From Pseudomonas fluorescens (GTDB lineage Bacteria > Pseudomonadota > Gammaproteobacteria > Pseudomonadales > Pseudomonadaceae), in assembly GCF_003732425.1 (NCBI RefSeq), contig NZ_MOBX01000014.1:362816-426815 (forward strand): DNA of 64,000 bases, read 5' to 3'. The translations under genes were made by a program, and so were the position numbers. The notes below the pieces were generated by a model. That model did no database searches. It worked only from the letters and a program-made list of their open reading frames with translations, and was not told where the DNA came from. Below, one piece after another: positions 17,367-25,735 of this stretch (positions within the stretch are counted from its first letter, which is position 1; the number at the start of each line of letters is the position of its first letter).

Positions 17367-17517
17367 TCGTTGATCGCCAGCAGGCTGGCTCCCACAGTTT
17401 GAAAAACATTCCCCTGTGGGAGCTGGCTTGCCAGTGATGAGCTCGATCCAGACAACCCATGTCTGGCAGAACGCACACAGTCCACACTGTGGGAGCTAGC
17501 CTGCTAGCGATGAGGCC
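17367..17517. repeat. Cluster of three REP units, family D (variant of C)
   Basis: Units lie at 17367-17397 (CAGCAGGCTGGCTCCCACAG), 17413-17440 (inverted) and 17485-17517 (same orientation as the second). The first two form a REPIN and the third is an extra singlet. The cluster lies between the converging DUF6124 gene and nagE. Confidence 0.8.
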
Positions 17518-17535
17518 AGTCCAAACACCAGACTT

Positions 17536-19251
17536 CTAAACCTTGGCACTGACCTCACTGCGATTGACCAGCGCCTCAAGTGCGCCCCTCAAACTCGCAG
17601 CCTTGTCACCCACCAGCAAATGCCAAACGCCACCGTCCAACTGGCTGACACCCTGGCAGCCCAATTCCTTCAACTGCGCCTCGGACAGTGCTTTGCCATC
17701 CGCCAGCAGCAAGCGAATCCGGCTCATGGCAATGCAATCCAGTTGCAGCACATTGTCGCCACCGCCTAGTGCATTCAGCCATTTCTGTGCCTCGGCGCCT
17801 GCGACCATCACTGCTTTTGGCTCTTCGACAACTGCAACAGATTCGGCAATAACAGCACGTCCCAACGCCGGCATCGCCAAGCGAATTTCATCCGCAATGC
17901 TGTCAGCCAGCGGCCCGACCACCACCTGCAAACTCCCACCTTTACCCGGACGCACAACCGCCATCGCACCCAGCGCTTTCAGATCGGCATCCGAGGCCTT
18001 GTTGCGATCAACCATTTCCAGGCGCAATCGCGTGGTGCAAGCGCCAACAGTCAGCAGATTTTCAGCACCGCCCAGTGCCTTGATGTAGGCACTGGCGCGC
18101 TCGTTCTCAGTCAACACGGCTTTTTCACTGACAGCGACGTCCTCACGCCCCGGCGTCTTCAGATTGAAACGACGAATGCAGAAATCAAACACTGCGTAAT
18201 ACACCACGGCATAGGCCAGCCCGACCGGAACCACCAGCCAGCCATTGGTCGAGCGGCCCCAACCCAGCACCATGTCGATGAAGCCGCCAGAGAAGGTGAA
18301 CCCCAAGTGAATGTTCAACGCATTGGTAATCGCCATCGACAACCCGGTCAGTAGCGCATGCAGCAGATACAGCAACGGCGCCAAAAACATAAAGGCGAAC
18401 TCAATCGGCTCGGTCACCCCAGTCAAAAACGAAGTCAAAGCCATCGACAGAAAAATCCCGCCCATGACCTTGCGCCGCTCTGGCAGGGCGTTGCGGTACA
18501 TCGCCAGGCACGCTGCCGGCAGGCCGAAGATCATCATCGGGAACATGCCGGTCATGAACTGGCCGCCCTTCGGATCGCCGGCGAAGTAACGCGACAGGTC
18601 GCCCGTCACCAAGGCCCCGGTAGTCGGATCGGTGAAGTTGCCGAACACAAACCACGCCATGTTGTTGAGGATGTGGTGCAGGCCGGTGACGATCAGCAGG
18701 CGGTTGAACACGCCAAACACGAACGCGCCGATACTGCCGCTTTCCATCATCAGCGCGCCGAAGGCGTTGATGCCATGCTGGATCGGCGGCCAGATATAGC
18801 CGAACACCACGCCCAGACCAACCGCCGCGAACCCGGTGACAATCGGCACAAACCGTCGGCCACCAAAGAACGCCAGGTACTCCGGCAGCTTGATGTCCTT
18901 GAAGCGGTTGTACAGCGCGCCAGCCATCAGGCCGCTGACGATCCCGGCGAGCATGCCCATGTTGATGCTCGCATCGAGCACTTTGAGGGTGGAGATCATC
19001 ACCAGATAACCGATCACCCCGGCCAGACCCGCAGTGCCGTTGTTGTCCTTGGCGAAGCCAACGGCGATGCCGATGGCGAAGATCATCGCCAGGTTGGCGA
19101 AGATCACCTGACCGGCGTCGTGGATGATCGCGATGTTCAGCAGGTCGGTGTCACCCAGACGCAGCAGCAAACCGGCAATCGGCAGGATCGCGATCGGCAG
19201 CATCAGCGCACGGCCGAGGCGTTGCAGGCCTTCGATGAAGAGTTGGTACAT
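17536..19251 (-). CDS. nagE: PTS N-acetylglucosamine transporter EIIC-EIIB with a second, degenerate EIIB
   Basis: Membrane permease that takes up and phosphorylates GlcNAc with phosphate passed from NagF. The 571-aa protein has EIIC (residues 1-360, about 8-10 membrane segments, with GLHHILNNMAWF and the GVTEPIEF substrate motif), then EIIB (about 385-460) with phospho-Cys405 in GACTTRLR. A second EIIB-like domain (about 485-565) follows, where the aligned position is Ala508 (CIAMSRIR). The start MYQLFIEGLQRLG at 19251 is preferred; an in-frame extension lacks family resemblance. It is 38 bp after nagF, the last gene of the operon. Confidence 0.92.
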   Translation of the reverse strand: MYQLFIEGLQRLGRALMLPIAILPIAGLLLRLGDTDLLNIAIIHDAGQVIFANLAMIFAIGIAVGFAKDNNGTAGLAGVIGYLVMISTLKVLDASINMGMLAGIVSGLMAGALYNRFKDIKLPEYLAFFGGRRFVPIVTGFAAVGLGVVFGYIWPPIQHGINAFGALMMESGSIGAFVFGVFNRLLIVTGLHHILNNMAWFVFGNFTDPTTGALVTGDLSRYFAGDPKGGQFMTGMFPMMIFGLPAACLAMYRNALPERRKVMGGIFLSMALTSFLTGVTEPIEFAFMFLAPLLYLLHALLTGLSMAITNALNIHLGFTFSGGFIDMVLGWGRSTNGWLVVPVGLAYAVVYYAVFDFCIRRFNLKTPGREDVAVSEKAVLTENERASAYIKALGGAENLLTVGACTTRLRLEMVDRNKASDADLKALGAMAVVRPGKGGSLQVVVGPLADSIADEIRLAMPALGRAVIAESVAVVEEPKAVMVAGAEAQKWLNALGGGDNVLQLDCIAMSRIRLLLADGKALSEAQLKELGCQGVSQLDGGVWHLLVGDKAASLRGALEALVNRSEVSAKV

Positions 19252-19289
19252 GGTGGTTCTCCCTGCTCTTTTTATAGAGAGCTTTTTTG

Positions 19290-21803
19290 TTAGCGCAGAG
19301 GCCAATGTTGATGACAGGCGTGACGCACCGCGGCGGCGCTGCTCAGCTTGAGCAAGTCACGAGCGAGGCGTTGGCATTCGGCTTCGTGCAACTGGCGCAC
19401 GCGGTCCTTGATTTCACCGATCTGCACCGGGCTGACCGACAGTTCGCTCACCCCCAGGCCGATCAACACGGGCGTGGCCAGCGGATCGGAGGCGAGGGCG
19501 CCGCAGACACCGACCCAACGTTTGTGCACCGCCGCGCCTTCGCAGGTCATGGCGATCAGCCGTAGCAGCGCGGGGTGCAAGGCATCGACGCGGGCGGCAA
19601 GACCTGCGTGATCGCGGTCCATGGCCAGGGTGTACTGCGATAGATCGTTAGTGCCGATCGAGAGGAAGTCGGCATGTTCGGCGAGTTGTTCGGCTTGCAG
19701 CGCGGCGGCGGGGACTTCGATCATCACGCCGATTTCCGGGCGTTGGGTGATGTTCAGCTCCAGGCACAACGCATCGACGCGTTGGCGGATGTGCAGCAAC
19801 TCATCCACTTCGGTGACCATCGGCAACAGGATCCGGCAGCGGCGCAGCGGGCTGACTTGCAGCAGCGCGCGCAGTTGCTGGTCGAGGATTTCCGGGCGGG
19901 CCTGAGCCAGACGAATGCCACGCAGACCGAGCACCGGATTGGCTTCGACCGGCAGCGGCAGGTAGTCGAGTTGCTTGTCGCCGCCGACGTCAATGGTGCG
20001 GATGATCACCGAGTGCTCGCCCATCGCATCCAGCACGCCTTGATAGGCTGCACGCTGTTCTTCGACATCCGGCGCGGTCTGGCGATCGACGAATAAAAAC
20101 TCAGTGCGCAGCAGGCCGACGCCGTCGGCGCCATTGGCAAAGGCATCTGCCGCTTCACCGCTGGAGGCGACATTGGCGACGACTTCGATGGTCACGCCGT
20201 TGCGGGTTTCTGCTGGCAAGTGAGCCTTGGCTTGTTGGGCGTCGCGGCGTTGTCGGCGGTCGATCTGCGCTTGCTGAACCTCAGCCAGACGTTCGGCATT
20301 TGGCGCCAGTTCGAGGCGTCCACCGTCGGCATCGAGCACCACTGATTGGCCTGGCGGTTGATCAAGCAATGCCGAGCCCAAAGCCACCAGACACGGCAGA
20401 CCTTTGCCGCGCGCGAGAATCGCCACGTGGGAAGTCGCGCCACCCTCGGCCATGCATAACCCGGCAACACCTTGGGCGCTAAGTTGCAGCAGATCCGAAG
20501 GTGTCAGTTCGTGAGCTGCGACGATGGCACCGGCCGGCACGTCGTAATGCCAGGCTTCGCCTAGCAATGCCCGCAACACCCGTTGTTTGAGGTCGCGCAG
20601 ATCGTTGGCGCGTTCGGCCAGCAGTGCGCTGCCGGTGTGTTGCAGTACTTCGCACTGCACGTCGATCGACTGACTCCAGGCGTGAGTGGCTGCAGTGCCT
20701 TGTTCGATGGACTGTTGTGCGGCATCAAGCAGCGCCGGGTCTTCGAGCAGAGCCAGATGTGCGGCGAAGATCGCTTCTTCGTCGACATTCTTGTGTTTTT
20801 TCGCTTGCGCGAGGGTGCCGTTGATTTCGCTGCGCACCTGATTCAGCGCCGCGTCGAGCACCTGCTGTTGCTGCAGCGGATCATGATTGCCCGCATCCGC
20901 CGGCAAACTGATCGCGTTCAGGCGAAACAACGGCCCGCCAACCAGTCCCGGCGCAGCACATACACCGTGCAACACGCCAGCCTCGGGCGGACGCTTAAGA
21001 GTGGCAACACTGACCGGCGCCGCCGCGTGATGATCATCCGGCAGCGCCGTGGCCAACGCGCTGAGCAACGCTTGCAACGCCGCTTCGGCATCCGGTCCCT
21101 GACAACTGACCTGCACTTCGTCCTGTTCGCCAACCGCCAGGCCCATCAAACCGATCAGGCTGTTGCACGGCGCCGATTTACCGGCGAAGTGCAGTTGTGA
21201 GTGGCTTTTGAAACCTTGCGCAGTCTGCCGAATCAGCGCGGCAGGGCGTGCATGCAAACCGCCGCGATGGGCCACCAGGACATGGCCATGAACCTCAGGC
21301 CCGTCTACGACTGCTGCGCTCGCCGCCGCACCGTTGCGCGCAACAATATGCAGCAGCGGTTCGCCGACTTTCACGGCTTTCAACGTGATCGGCCGCACCT
21401 GAAAATCCTGGCTGTTAGTCAGGATCAACAGGCTGACAAGGCTTTTGCATTGCTGGCCGACCTTGTCCAGGTCGTAGCGCAACAACGGCTGGCCCTTGGT
21501 CACGCGGCCACCTTCTTTGACCAGCATCGAGAAGCCTTCGCCGTTCAACTCAACGGTGTCGAGGCCCAGGTGCAAAAGGATTTCTGCGCCGTTTTCAGCG
21601 CGTACGGTGAGCGCGTGGCCGGTGCGGGCGACGTGAATGATCACCCCGGCGCACGGCGAATACAGTGTGTCGTTGATTGGGTCGATGGCAATACCGTCGC
21701 CCATCGCGCCGCTGGCGAACACCGCGTCCGGGACTTTGGCGAGCGTGAGCACCGGGCCGCTGAGCGGGGCGCTGAGGGTCAGCTCTTTATTGTTGTTGTG
21801 CAT
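19290..21803 (-). CDS. nagF: PTS EIIA-HPr-Enzyme I fusion (GlcNAc phosphotransfer chain)
   Basis: Soluble 837-aa multiphosphoryl transfer protein that carries phosphate from PEP to the NagE EIIB domain. Domains in order: EIIA-Glc type (residues 10-150), with His63 and the phospho-His78 (LLHLGLDTVEL); HPr (172-258), with phospho-His184 in GLHARPA; Enzyme I (276-837), with phospho-His459 in GGATSHVAI and the PEP-binding barrel motifs GLLRTEFLF and GTNDLSQYTLAMDR. It is therefore a complete private PTS chain needing no general EI or HPr. The start is an ATG at 21803. A REPIN lies between it and the upstream deaminase gene. Confidence 0.94.
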   Translation of the reverse strand: MHNNNKELTLSAPLSGPVLTLAKVPDAVFASGAMGDGIAIDPINDTLYSPCAGVIIHVARTGHALTVRAENGAEILLHLGLDTVELNGEGFSMLVKEGGRVTKGQPLLRYDLDKVGQQCKSLVSLLILTNSQDFQVRPITLKAVKVGEPLLHIVARNGAAASAAVVDGPEVHGHVLVAHRGGLHARPAALIRQTAQGFKSHSQLHFAGKSAPCNSLIGLMGLAVGEQDEVQVSCQGPDAEAALQALLSALATALPDDHHAAAPVSVATLKRPPEAGVLHGVCAAPGLVGGPLFRLNAISLPADAGNHDPLQQQQVLDAALNQVRSEINGTLAQAKKHKNVDEEAIFAAHLALLEDPALLDAAQQSIEQGTAATHAWSQSIDVQCEVLQHTGSALLAERANDLRDLKQRVLRALLGEAWHYDVPAGAIVAAHELTPSDLLQLSAQGVAGLCMAEGGATSHVAILARGKGLPCLVALGSALLDQPPGQSVVLDADGGRLELAPNAERLAEVQQAQIDRRQRRDAQQAKAHLPAETRNGVTIEVVANVASSGEAADAFANGADGVGLLRTEFLFVDRQTAPDVEEQRAAYQGVLDAMGEHSVIIRTIDVGGDKQLDYLPLPVEANPVLGLRGIRLAQARPEILDQQLRALLQVSPLRRCRILLPMVTEVDELLHIRQRVDALCLELNITQRPEIGVMIEVPAAALQAEQLAEHADFLSIGTNDLSQYTLAMDRDHAGLAARVDALHPALLRLIAMTCEGAAVHKRWVGVCGALASDPLATPVLIGLGVSELSVSPVQIGEIKDRVRQLHEAECQRLARDLLKLSSAAAVRHACHQHWPLR

Positions 21804-21838
21804 GGCTCGGTCTCATCGGTTAGATCTCGGTTCGATGT

Positions 21839-21931
21839 CCCCTGTAGGAGCTGCCGCAGGCTGCGATCTTTTGATCTTGTTTTTCTGTGAATCAAAATCA
21901 AAAGATCGCAGCCTTCGGCAGCTCCTACAGG
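21839..21931. repeat. REPIN, family A, inside the nag operon
   Basis: The left arm at about 21839-21873 (CTGTAGGAGCTGCCGCAGGC) and the right arm at 21897-21931 (inverted, GCAGCCTTCGGCAGCTCC) flank a 25-bp spacer. The arms differ at one base. It lies in the transcript between the SIS deaminase and nagF and may modulate downstream mRNA stability. Confidence 0.88.
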
Positions 21932-21941
21932 TTTTCTTCAA

Positions 21942-22964
21942 TTAATGCGTGCGGGTCACTTTGCTCAGATGGCGTGGCTGATCCGGGTCCATGCCACGGG
22001 CCACGGCCAGACCTGCGGCCATCACGTAGAAGCTCTGGATCGCCAGAATCGGATCAAGGGCCGGGTGCTCGGCGCGGGTCAGGGTCAGGTCGCGCTCGCT
22101 GACATCGTCCGGCGCAGCGAGCAATACGCGAGCACCGCGTTGGCGCATTTCCGCCGCGAGACTCAACAGGCCGGCCTGCTCGGCGCCGCGTGGTGCGAAG
22201 ACCAGCAACGGATAATGTTCATCGATCAGTGCCATCGGGCCGTGACGGACTTCGGCGCTGCTGAACGCTTCGGCCTGAATCGCCGAGGTTTCCTTGAATT
22301 TCAGCGCCGCCTCTTGAGCAATGGCAAAACCGGCACCACGGCCGATGACCATCAAACGCTCGCAATCGCGCAGCGCTTCGATGGCCACGCTCCAGTCCTG
22401 TTTCGCTGCTTCGCGCAGGCCTTCGGGCAGGGCGTTGCCGGCTTCGAGCAGTTCGCTGTCCTCTTTCCAGTGCGCAATCAACCGGGCGCTGGCGCTGAGG
22501 GTGGCGATAAAACTCTTGGTCGCGGCGACGCTGCTTTCCGTCCCGGCGAGCAGTGGCACGCTGAACTCACACGCGGCTTCCAATGGCGAATCGGCGGCGT
22601 TGACCATCGTCACACTGAGCGCGCCTCGCTTGCGCAACAGGCGCAGGCTGTTGACCAGGTCCGGGCTCTGCCCCGATTGCGAAAACGCGAACGCGACCTG
22701 ACCGCTGACCTTCAACGGCGCTTGCTGCATGGTCACCACCGACATCGGCAACGACGCCACGGGTACGCCCAGTTGCTGCATGGTCAGGTAGGCGAAGTAG
22801 CTCGCCGCGTGGTCGGAACTGCCGCGGGCAACGGTCATCGCCACTTGCGGTGGCTGACGGCGCAGGCGCCCGGCGATCTCGATCATTGCCGGGTCGAGTT
22901 GTTGCAGTTGGGCTTGCACGGCCTCGAACGAGGACAGCGCCTCCTCAAGCATTTTTGAAGTCAA
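21942..22964 (-). CDS. SIS-domain glucosamine-6-phosphate deaminase (NagB-II type)
   Basis: 340-aa protein with two sugar-isomerase (SIS) domains and no glutaminase domain, placed between nagA and nagF. It is therefore the likely non-orthologous deaminase that turns GlcN-6-P into fructose-6-P and ammonia. Visible motifs are ARGSSDHAASY (residues 46-56), FSQSGQSPDLV, SVAATKSF and RGAGFAIAQEAALKFKET in the second SIS domain. A TTG at 22964 is chosen as start because GGAG lies 6 nt upstream; an ATG at 22952 is 18 nt from it. It overlaps the end of nagA by 20 nt. Some databases call it a GlmS-like protein; no NTN-glutaminase segment exists. Confidence 0.85.
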   Translation of the reverse strand: MTSKMLEEALSSFEAVQAQLQQLDPAMIEIAGRLRRQPPQVAMTVARGSSDHAASYFAYLTMQQLGVPVASLPMSVVTMQQAPLKVSGQVAFAFSQSGQSPDLVNSLRLLRKRGALSVTMVNAADSPLEAACEFSVPLLAGTESSVAATKSFIATLSASARLIAHWKEDSELLEAGNALPEGLREAAKQDWSVAIEALRDCERLMVIGRGAGFAIAQEAALKFKETSAIQAEAFSSAEVRHGPMALIDEHYPLLVFAPRGAEQAGLLSLAAEMRQRGARVLLAAPDDVSERDLTLTRAEHPALDPILAIQSFYVMAAGLAVARGMDPDQPRHLSKVTRTH

Positions 22965-24051
22965 TGTCTTCTCCTTCGACCATGACGGCGGTCAGTGTGA
23001 GTGAGCGATCCAGCCGCACGCAGTCGGCCCAGGCCCCGGGTGCAAGGCGCCCGCGTTCAGTAATGCCGAGATAGTCGGCGGGGAATTGCGAAAGACGTTG
23101 CGAGGCCTCGCTGATCGGCAAGCCGATCTTCACCAGGTTGCGCAGGGCCTGATCCATGGTCAGCGTGCTGCCGGCCAACGTGCCGTCGGGCAGGCGCACG
23201 CCGCCCAGGCATTTGGTCACGGTGTGGCTGCCGAGCTTGTATTCACCGTCGGGCATGCCGGCGGCGGCGGTGGAGTCGGTGACGCAATACAGGCACGGGA
23301 TCGAACGCAGGGCCACGCGGATCGCGCCGGGATGCACGTGCAGCAAATCCGGGATCAGCTCGGCAAATTTGGCGTGGGCCAGTGCGGCGCCGACGATGCC
23401 CGGCTCGCGGTGATGCAGCGGGCTCATGGCGTTATAGAGATGGGTGAAACTGGTCGCGCCGGCATCGAGGGCGGCAACGCCTTCCTCGTAACTGCCGAGG
23501 GTGTGGCCGATCTGCATGCGGATGCCACGGCTGCTCAGCTCACGGATCAAACCGTTGTGGCCGGCGATTTCCGGGGCAATGGTGATCACCCGGATCGGCG
23601 CCAGTGCCAGATATTCTTCGACTTCGGCCATCAATGCGGTGTGGGCGAAGTTCGGTTGCGCGCCGAGTTTTCCCGGATTGATGTACGGGCCTTCGAGGTG
23701 TACGCCGAGGACCCGCGCGGCACCTTTCGGACGCTGTTCGCAGAACTCTCCGACTTCCTTCAGCACGCTGGAGATCTCGGCGCTCGGCGCGGTCATGGTG
23801 GTGGCCAGCAGCGAGGTGGTGCCGAAACGCACGTGGGTTTTGGTGATGGTCTCGAAGGCACTGGCGCCTTCCATGATGTCTTTGCCACCGCCGCCGTGGA
23901 CGTGCAGATCGATGAAGCCCGGCAGCAGATACGGCAGGTCATTGTCGGCCGGATCGCAGGGTACGCCTTCGATCGACACGACTTTGCCGTGTTCGTGGAT
24001 CAGCCGGCCGCGAATCCAGCCGCTGGCGGTAAGGATGTTGTCTTCGGACAT
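22945..24051 (-). CDS. nagA: N-acetylglucosamine-6-phosphate deacetylase
   Basis: Amidohydrolase that removes acetate from GlcNAc-6-P in the cytosol. The 368-aa protein shows the metal motif DLHVHGGGGKDIMEG (residues 48-62), LEGPYINPGKLGA (near 120), the histidine-bearing IGHTLGSYEEG (near 182), FTHLYNAMSPLHHREPG (near 203) and the catalytic VTDSTAAAG aspartate near 257. The start ATG is at 24051. It lies 40 bp after nagR and overlaps the deaminase gene, so the three are one transcript. Confidence 0.95.
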   Translation of the reverse strand: MSEDNILTASGWIRGRLIHEHGKVVSIEGVPCDPADNDLPYLLPGFIDLHVHGGGGKDIMEGASAFETITKTHVRFGTTSLLATTMTAPSAEISSVLKEVGEFCEQRPKGAARVLGVHLEGPYINPGKLGAQPNFAHTALMAEVEEYLALAPIRVITIAPEIAGHNGLIRELSSRGIRMQIGHTLGSYEEGVAALDAGATSFTHLYNAMSPLHHREPGIVGAALAHAKFAELIPDLLHVHPGAIRVALRSIPCLYCVTDSTAAAGMPDGEYKLGSHTVTKCLGGVRLPDGTLAGSTLTMDQALRNLVKIGLPISEASQRLSQFPADYLGITERGRLAPGAWADCVRLDRSLTLTAVMVEGEDIDFKNA

Positions 24052-24091
24052 TTTGGTTCTCGCTTGTGACTGCGCTTATCGACGCAGCTCT

Positions 24092-24823
24092 TTATCTACG
24101 AAGCTCTGCAACAAAGTCGTAGTAGTCGTTGCGGCAATAGGTGTCGGTGACTTCGATCGGCGTGTTGTCTTCGAGGTAGCCGACCCGGGTCATCAGCAGC
24201 ATCGCGGTGCCGGGGGCGATGCCGACCAGCGCGGCGAATTCGTCTGAGGCGTTGATCGCCTGGATGTGCTGCAGGGCGCGGACAATCGGTTTGCCGATGC
24301 CGTCGAGGTATTCGTAGAGCGAATCGCCGACCAGTTGCGGCTTGGGCATGATCGAGGCGGGCAGGGTGCTCATTTCGATGGCCATGACCGTGTCATCGGC
24401 TTTGCGCAGACGCTTCATGCGCGCGACCTTGTCGTTCGGCGACAGGCTCAGGCGGATCAGTTCTTCGTGGGTCGGCAGGGTTATTTCGCGCTCCAGCCAT
24501 TGCGAGCTGGGCACGAAGCCCTTGAGGCGCAGCATCTCGCTGAAACCCGAAAGGCGTGACAGCGGTTGTTCGAGGCGTGGGGTGATGAAAGTGCCGGAAC
24601 CTTGCAAGCGACGGATCAGGCCTTGATCGAGCAGGACTTCCAGTGCCTTGCGCGCAGTCACCCGGGAGATGCCCAGTTGCTCGCTGAGGTTGCGTTCCGA
24701 GGGCATTGCCTGCTCGGACTTCCACTGCCCGGCATGAATCGCGGCTTCCAGATTGCGCGCCAGCTGCAAGTACAGCGGCGTCGGCTGGGAGTCGTCCGGG
24801 CGTAGGGTATGGAGGTCGTTCAT
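24092..24823 (-). CDS. nagR: GntR-family (HutC/NagR subfamily) repressor of the nag operon
   Basis: 243-aa regulator starting MNDLHTLRPDDSQPTP. It has an N-terminal winged helix-turn-helix (about residues 14-80, with MPSERNLSEQLGISRVTARKAL) and a C-terminal UTRA effector domain that in this subfamily binds phosphorylated amino sugars such as GlcN-6-P or GlcNAc-6-P. The start is taken at 24823; an ATG at 24832 is also possible. It is the first gene of the nag operon and probably represses itself and the downstream genes through the repeats at 24881-24972. Confidence 0.85.
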   Translation of the reverse strand: MNDLHTLRPDDSQPTPLYLQLARNLEAAIHAGQWKSEQAMPSERNLSEQLGISRVTARKALEVLLDQGLIRRLQGSGTFITPRLEQPLSRLSGFSEMLRLKGFVPSSQWLEREITLPTHEELIRLSLSPNDKVARMKRLRKADDTVMAIEMSTLPASIMPKPQLVGDSLYEYLDGIGKPIVRALQHIQAINASDEFAALVGIAPGTAMLLMTRVGYLEDNTPIEVTDTYCRNDYYDFVAELRR

Positions 24824-24876
24824 GTAGGGCATTTCCGTCGCGAGTATAGGATTGTTGTGGCTCGCTTGTGGGGCGG

Positions 24877-24972
24877 AAATTAATACCACTTGAATACCAT
24901 GTCAACGCAGTGAAATGGCTGTAAGTCCAGTGAAATGGCGGGTTATGACGGGGTGGGTTTCAAGTGGTATTA
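24877..24972 (-). promoter_or_regulatory. nag promoter with operator-like repeats
   Basis: On the minus strand TTGACA (24905-24900) is followed, after 17 bp, by TAATTT (24882-24877). The spacer carries two direct TGGTAT repeats 11 bp apart (24899-24894 and 24888-24883). A 13-bp perfect inverted repeat, TAATACCACTTGA (24881-24893) and TCAAGTGGTATTA (24960-24972), brackets the region. A second, direct repeat CAGTGAAATGGC occurs at 24908-24919 and 24928-24939, exactly 20 bp apart. These fit GntR/HutC-type operators; NagR as the ligand is inference. Confidence 0.6.
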
Positions 24973-24990
24973 GTGTTGGCCTGTAAAAAG

Positions 24991-25072
24991 CAAAAGATCG
25001 CAGCCTGCGGCAGCGCCTACAGTTGAGAGTGGTATCACCTCTGTAGGCGCTGCCGCAGGCTGCGATCTTTTG
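24991..25072. repeat. REPIN, family A variant
   Basis: The arms at 24991-25022 and 25041-25072 are inverted. Both carry GCGCC/GGCGC in place of the usual GCTCC/GGAGC, so the change occurs in both arms. Confidence 0.88.
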
Positions 25073-25106
25073 ATTTATTTTTTTGCAGGTGACCAGTGGT
25101 CAGGGA

Positions 25107-25622
25107 CTAAGGGCGGATCTCGACCATCGTGCCGTCCGGCACCAGGTTCCACACTTCGCGCATGTCGACGTTACGCATGGCGACGCAGCCGTCAGTCCAG
25201 TCCAGGGTATGGAACAGGTCTTCCGGGGTTTCTTCCGAATCCGGCGTGCCGTGGATCATGATCATCCCGCCGGGCTCGACGCCTTCACGGCGGGCGCGGG
25301 CCGAATCGCTGATATTCGGGTAGGAAATGTGCATCGACAGATTGAATTTGTCGCTGGTCTTGCGCCAGTCGATCCAATAGAAGCCTTCCGGCGTGCGCTT
25401 GTCGCCCTCTATCAGTTTCGGGCCTTTCTTCGCGCCTTTGCCCAAGGAAATGCGATAGGTCTTAAACGGCTTGCCGTCGGCGATCAACTGTAGTTGATGA
25501 GCCGCTTTGAGCACCAGGACTTTCTCGATGAGCGGGGTATTCGACGGCGTCACGGTGGTCACGAATGACGCTTGGGAGACGGTAACGAACGACAGGCAAA
25601 ACAGGGCAAGCAACCAGCGCAT
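25107..25622 (-). CDS. Periplasmic L,D-transpeptidase (YkuD domain)
   Basis: 171-aa exported protein with a signal peptide (MRWLLALFCLSFVTVSQAS, cleavage near residue 18-19) and one YkuD domain. The family motif is present: His124 in MIMIHGTP and the nucleophile Cys146 in DWTDGCVAMRN. Members make 3-3 peptidoglycan cross-links, attach lipoproteins or hydrolyse such bonds; which of these applies is not visible. The length fits the short single-domain ErfK/DpaA-like group. The ATG at 25622 begins the signal peptide. It stands alone between two REP elements. Confidence 0.85.
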   Translation of the reverse strand: MRWLLALFCLSFVTVSQASFVTTVTPSNTPLIEKVLVLKAAHQLQLIADGKPFKTYRISLGKGAKKGPKLIEGDKRTPEGFYWIDWRKTSDKFNLSMHISYPNISDSARARREGVEPGGMIMIHGTPDSEETPEDLFHTLDWTDGCVAMRNVDMREVWNLVPDGTMVEIRP

Positions 25623-25680
25623 TGAAACGATTCCCCAGGAAGTGACGCAAATAACCAACATTTTATATGTATGTGTACAT

Positions 25681-25710
25681 GTAGGAGCTGCCGAAGGCTG
25701 CGATCTTTTT
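25681..25710. repeat. Single REP, family A
   Basis: GTAGGAGCTGCCGAAGGCTG followed by CGATCTTTTT, without an inverted partner nearby. It lies between the L,D-transpeptidase gene and the NUDIX gene. Confidence 0.8.
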
Positions 25711-25735
25711 GTCGGCCATCACGCCAATGTCTTGA

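Noticed and set aside
17367..17517. Three regularly spaced repeats, possible CRISPR
   Set aside because: The repeats alternate in orientation, have unequal spacing and match REP cores; no cas genes are present.
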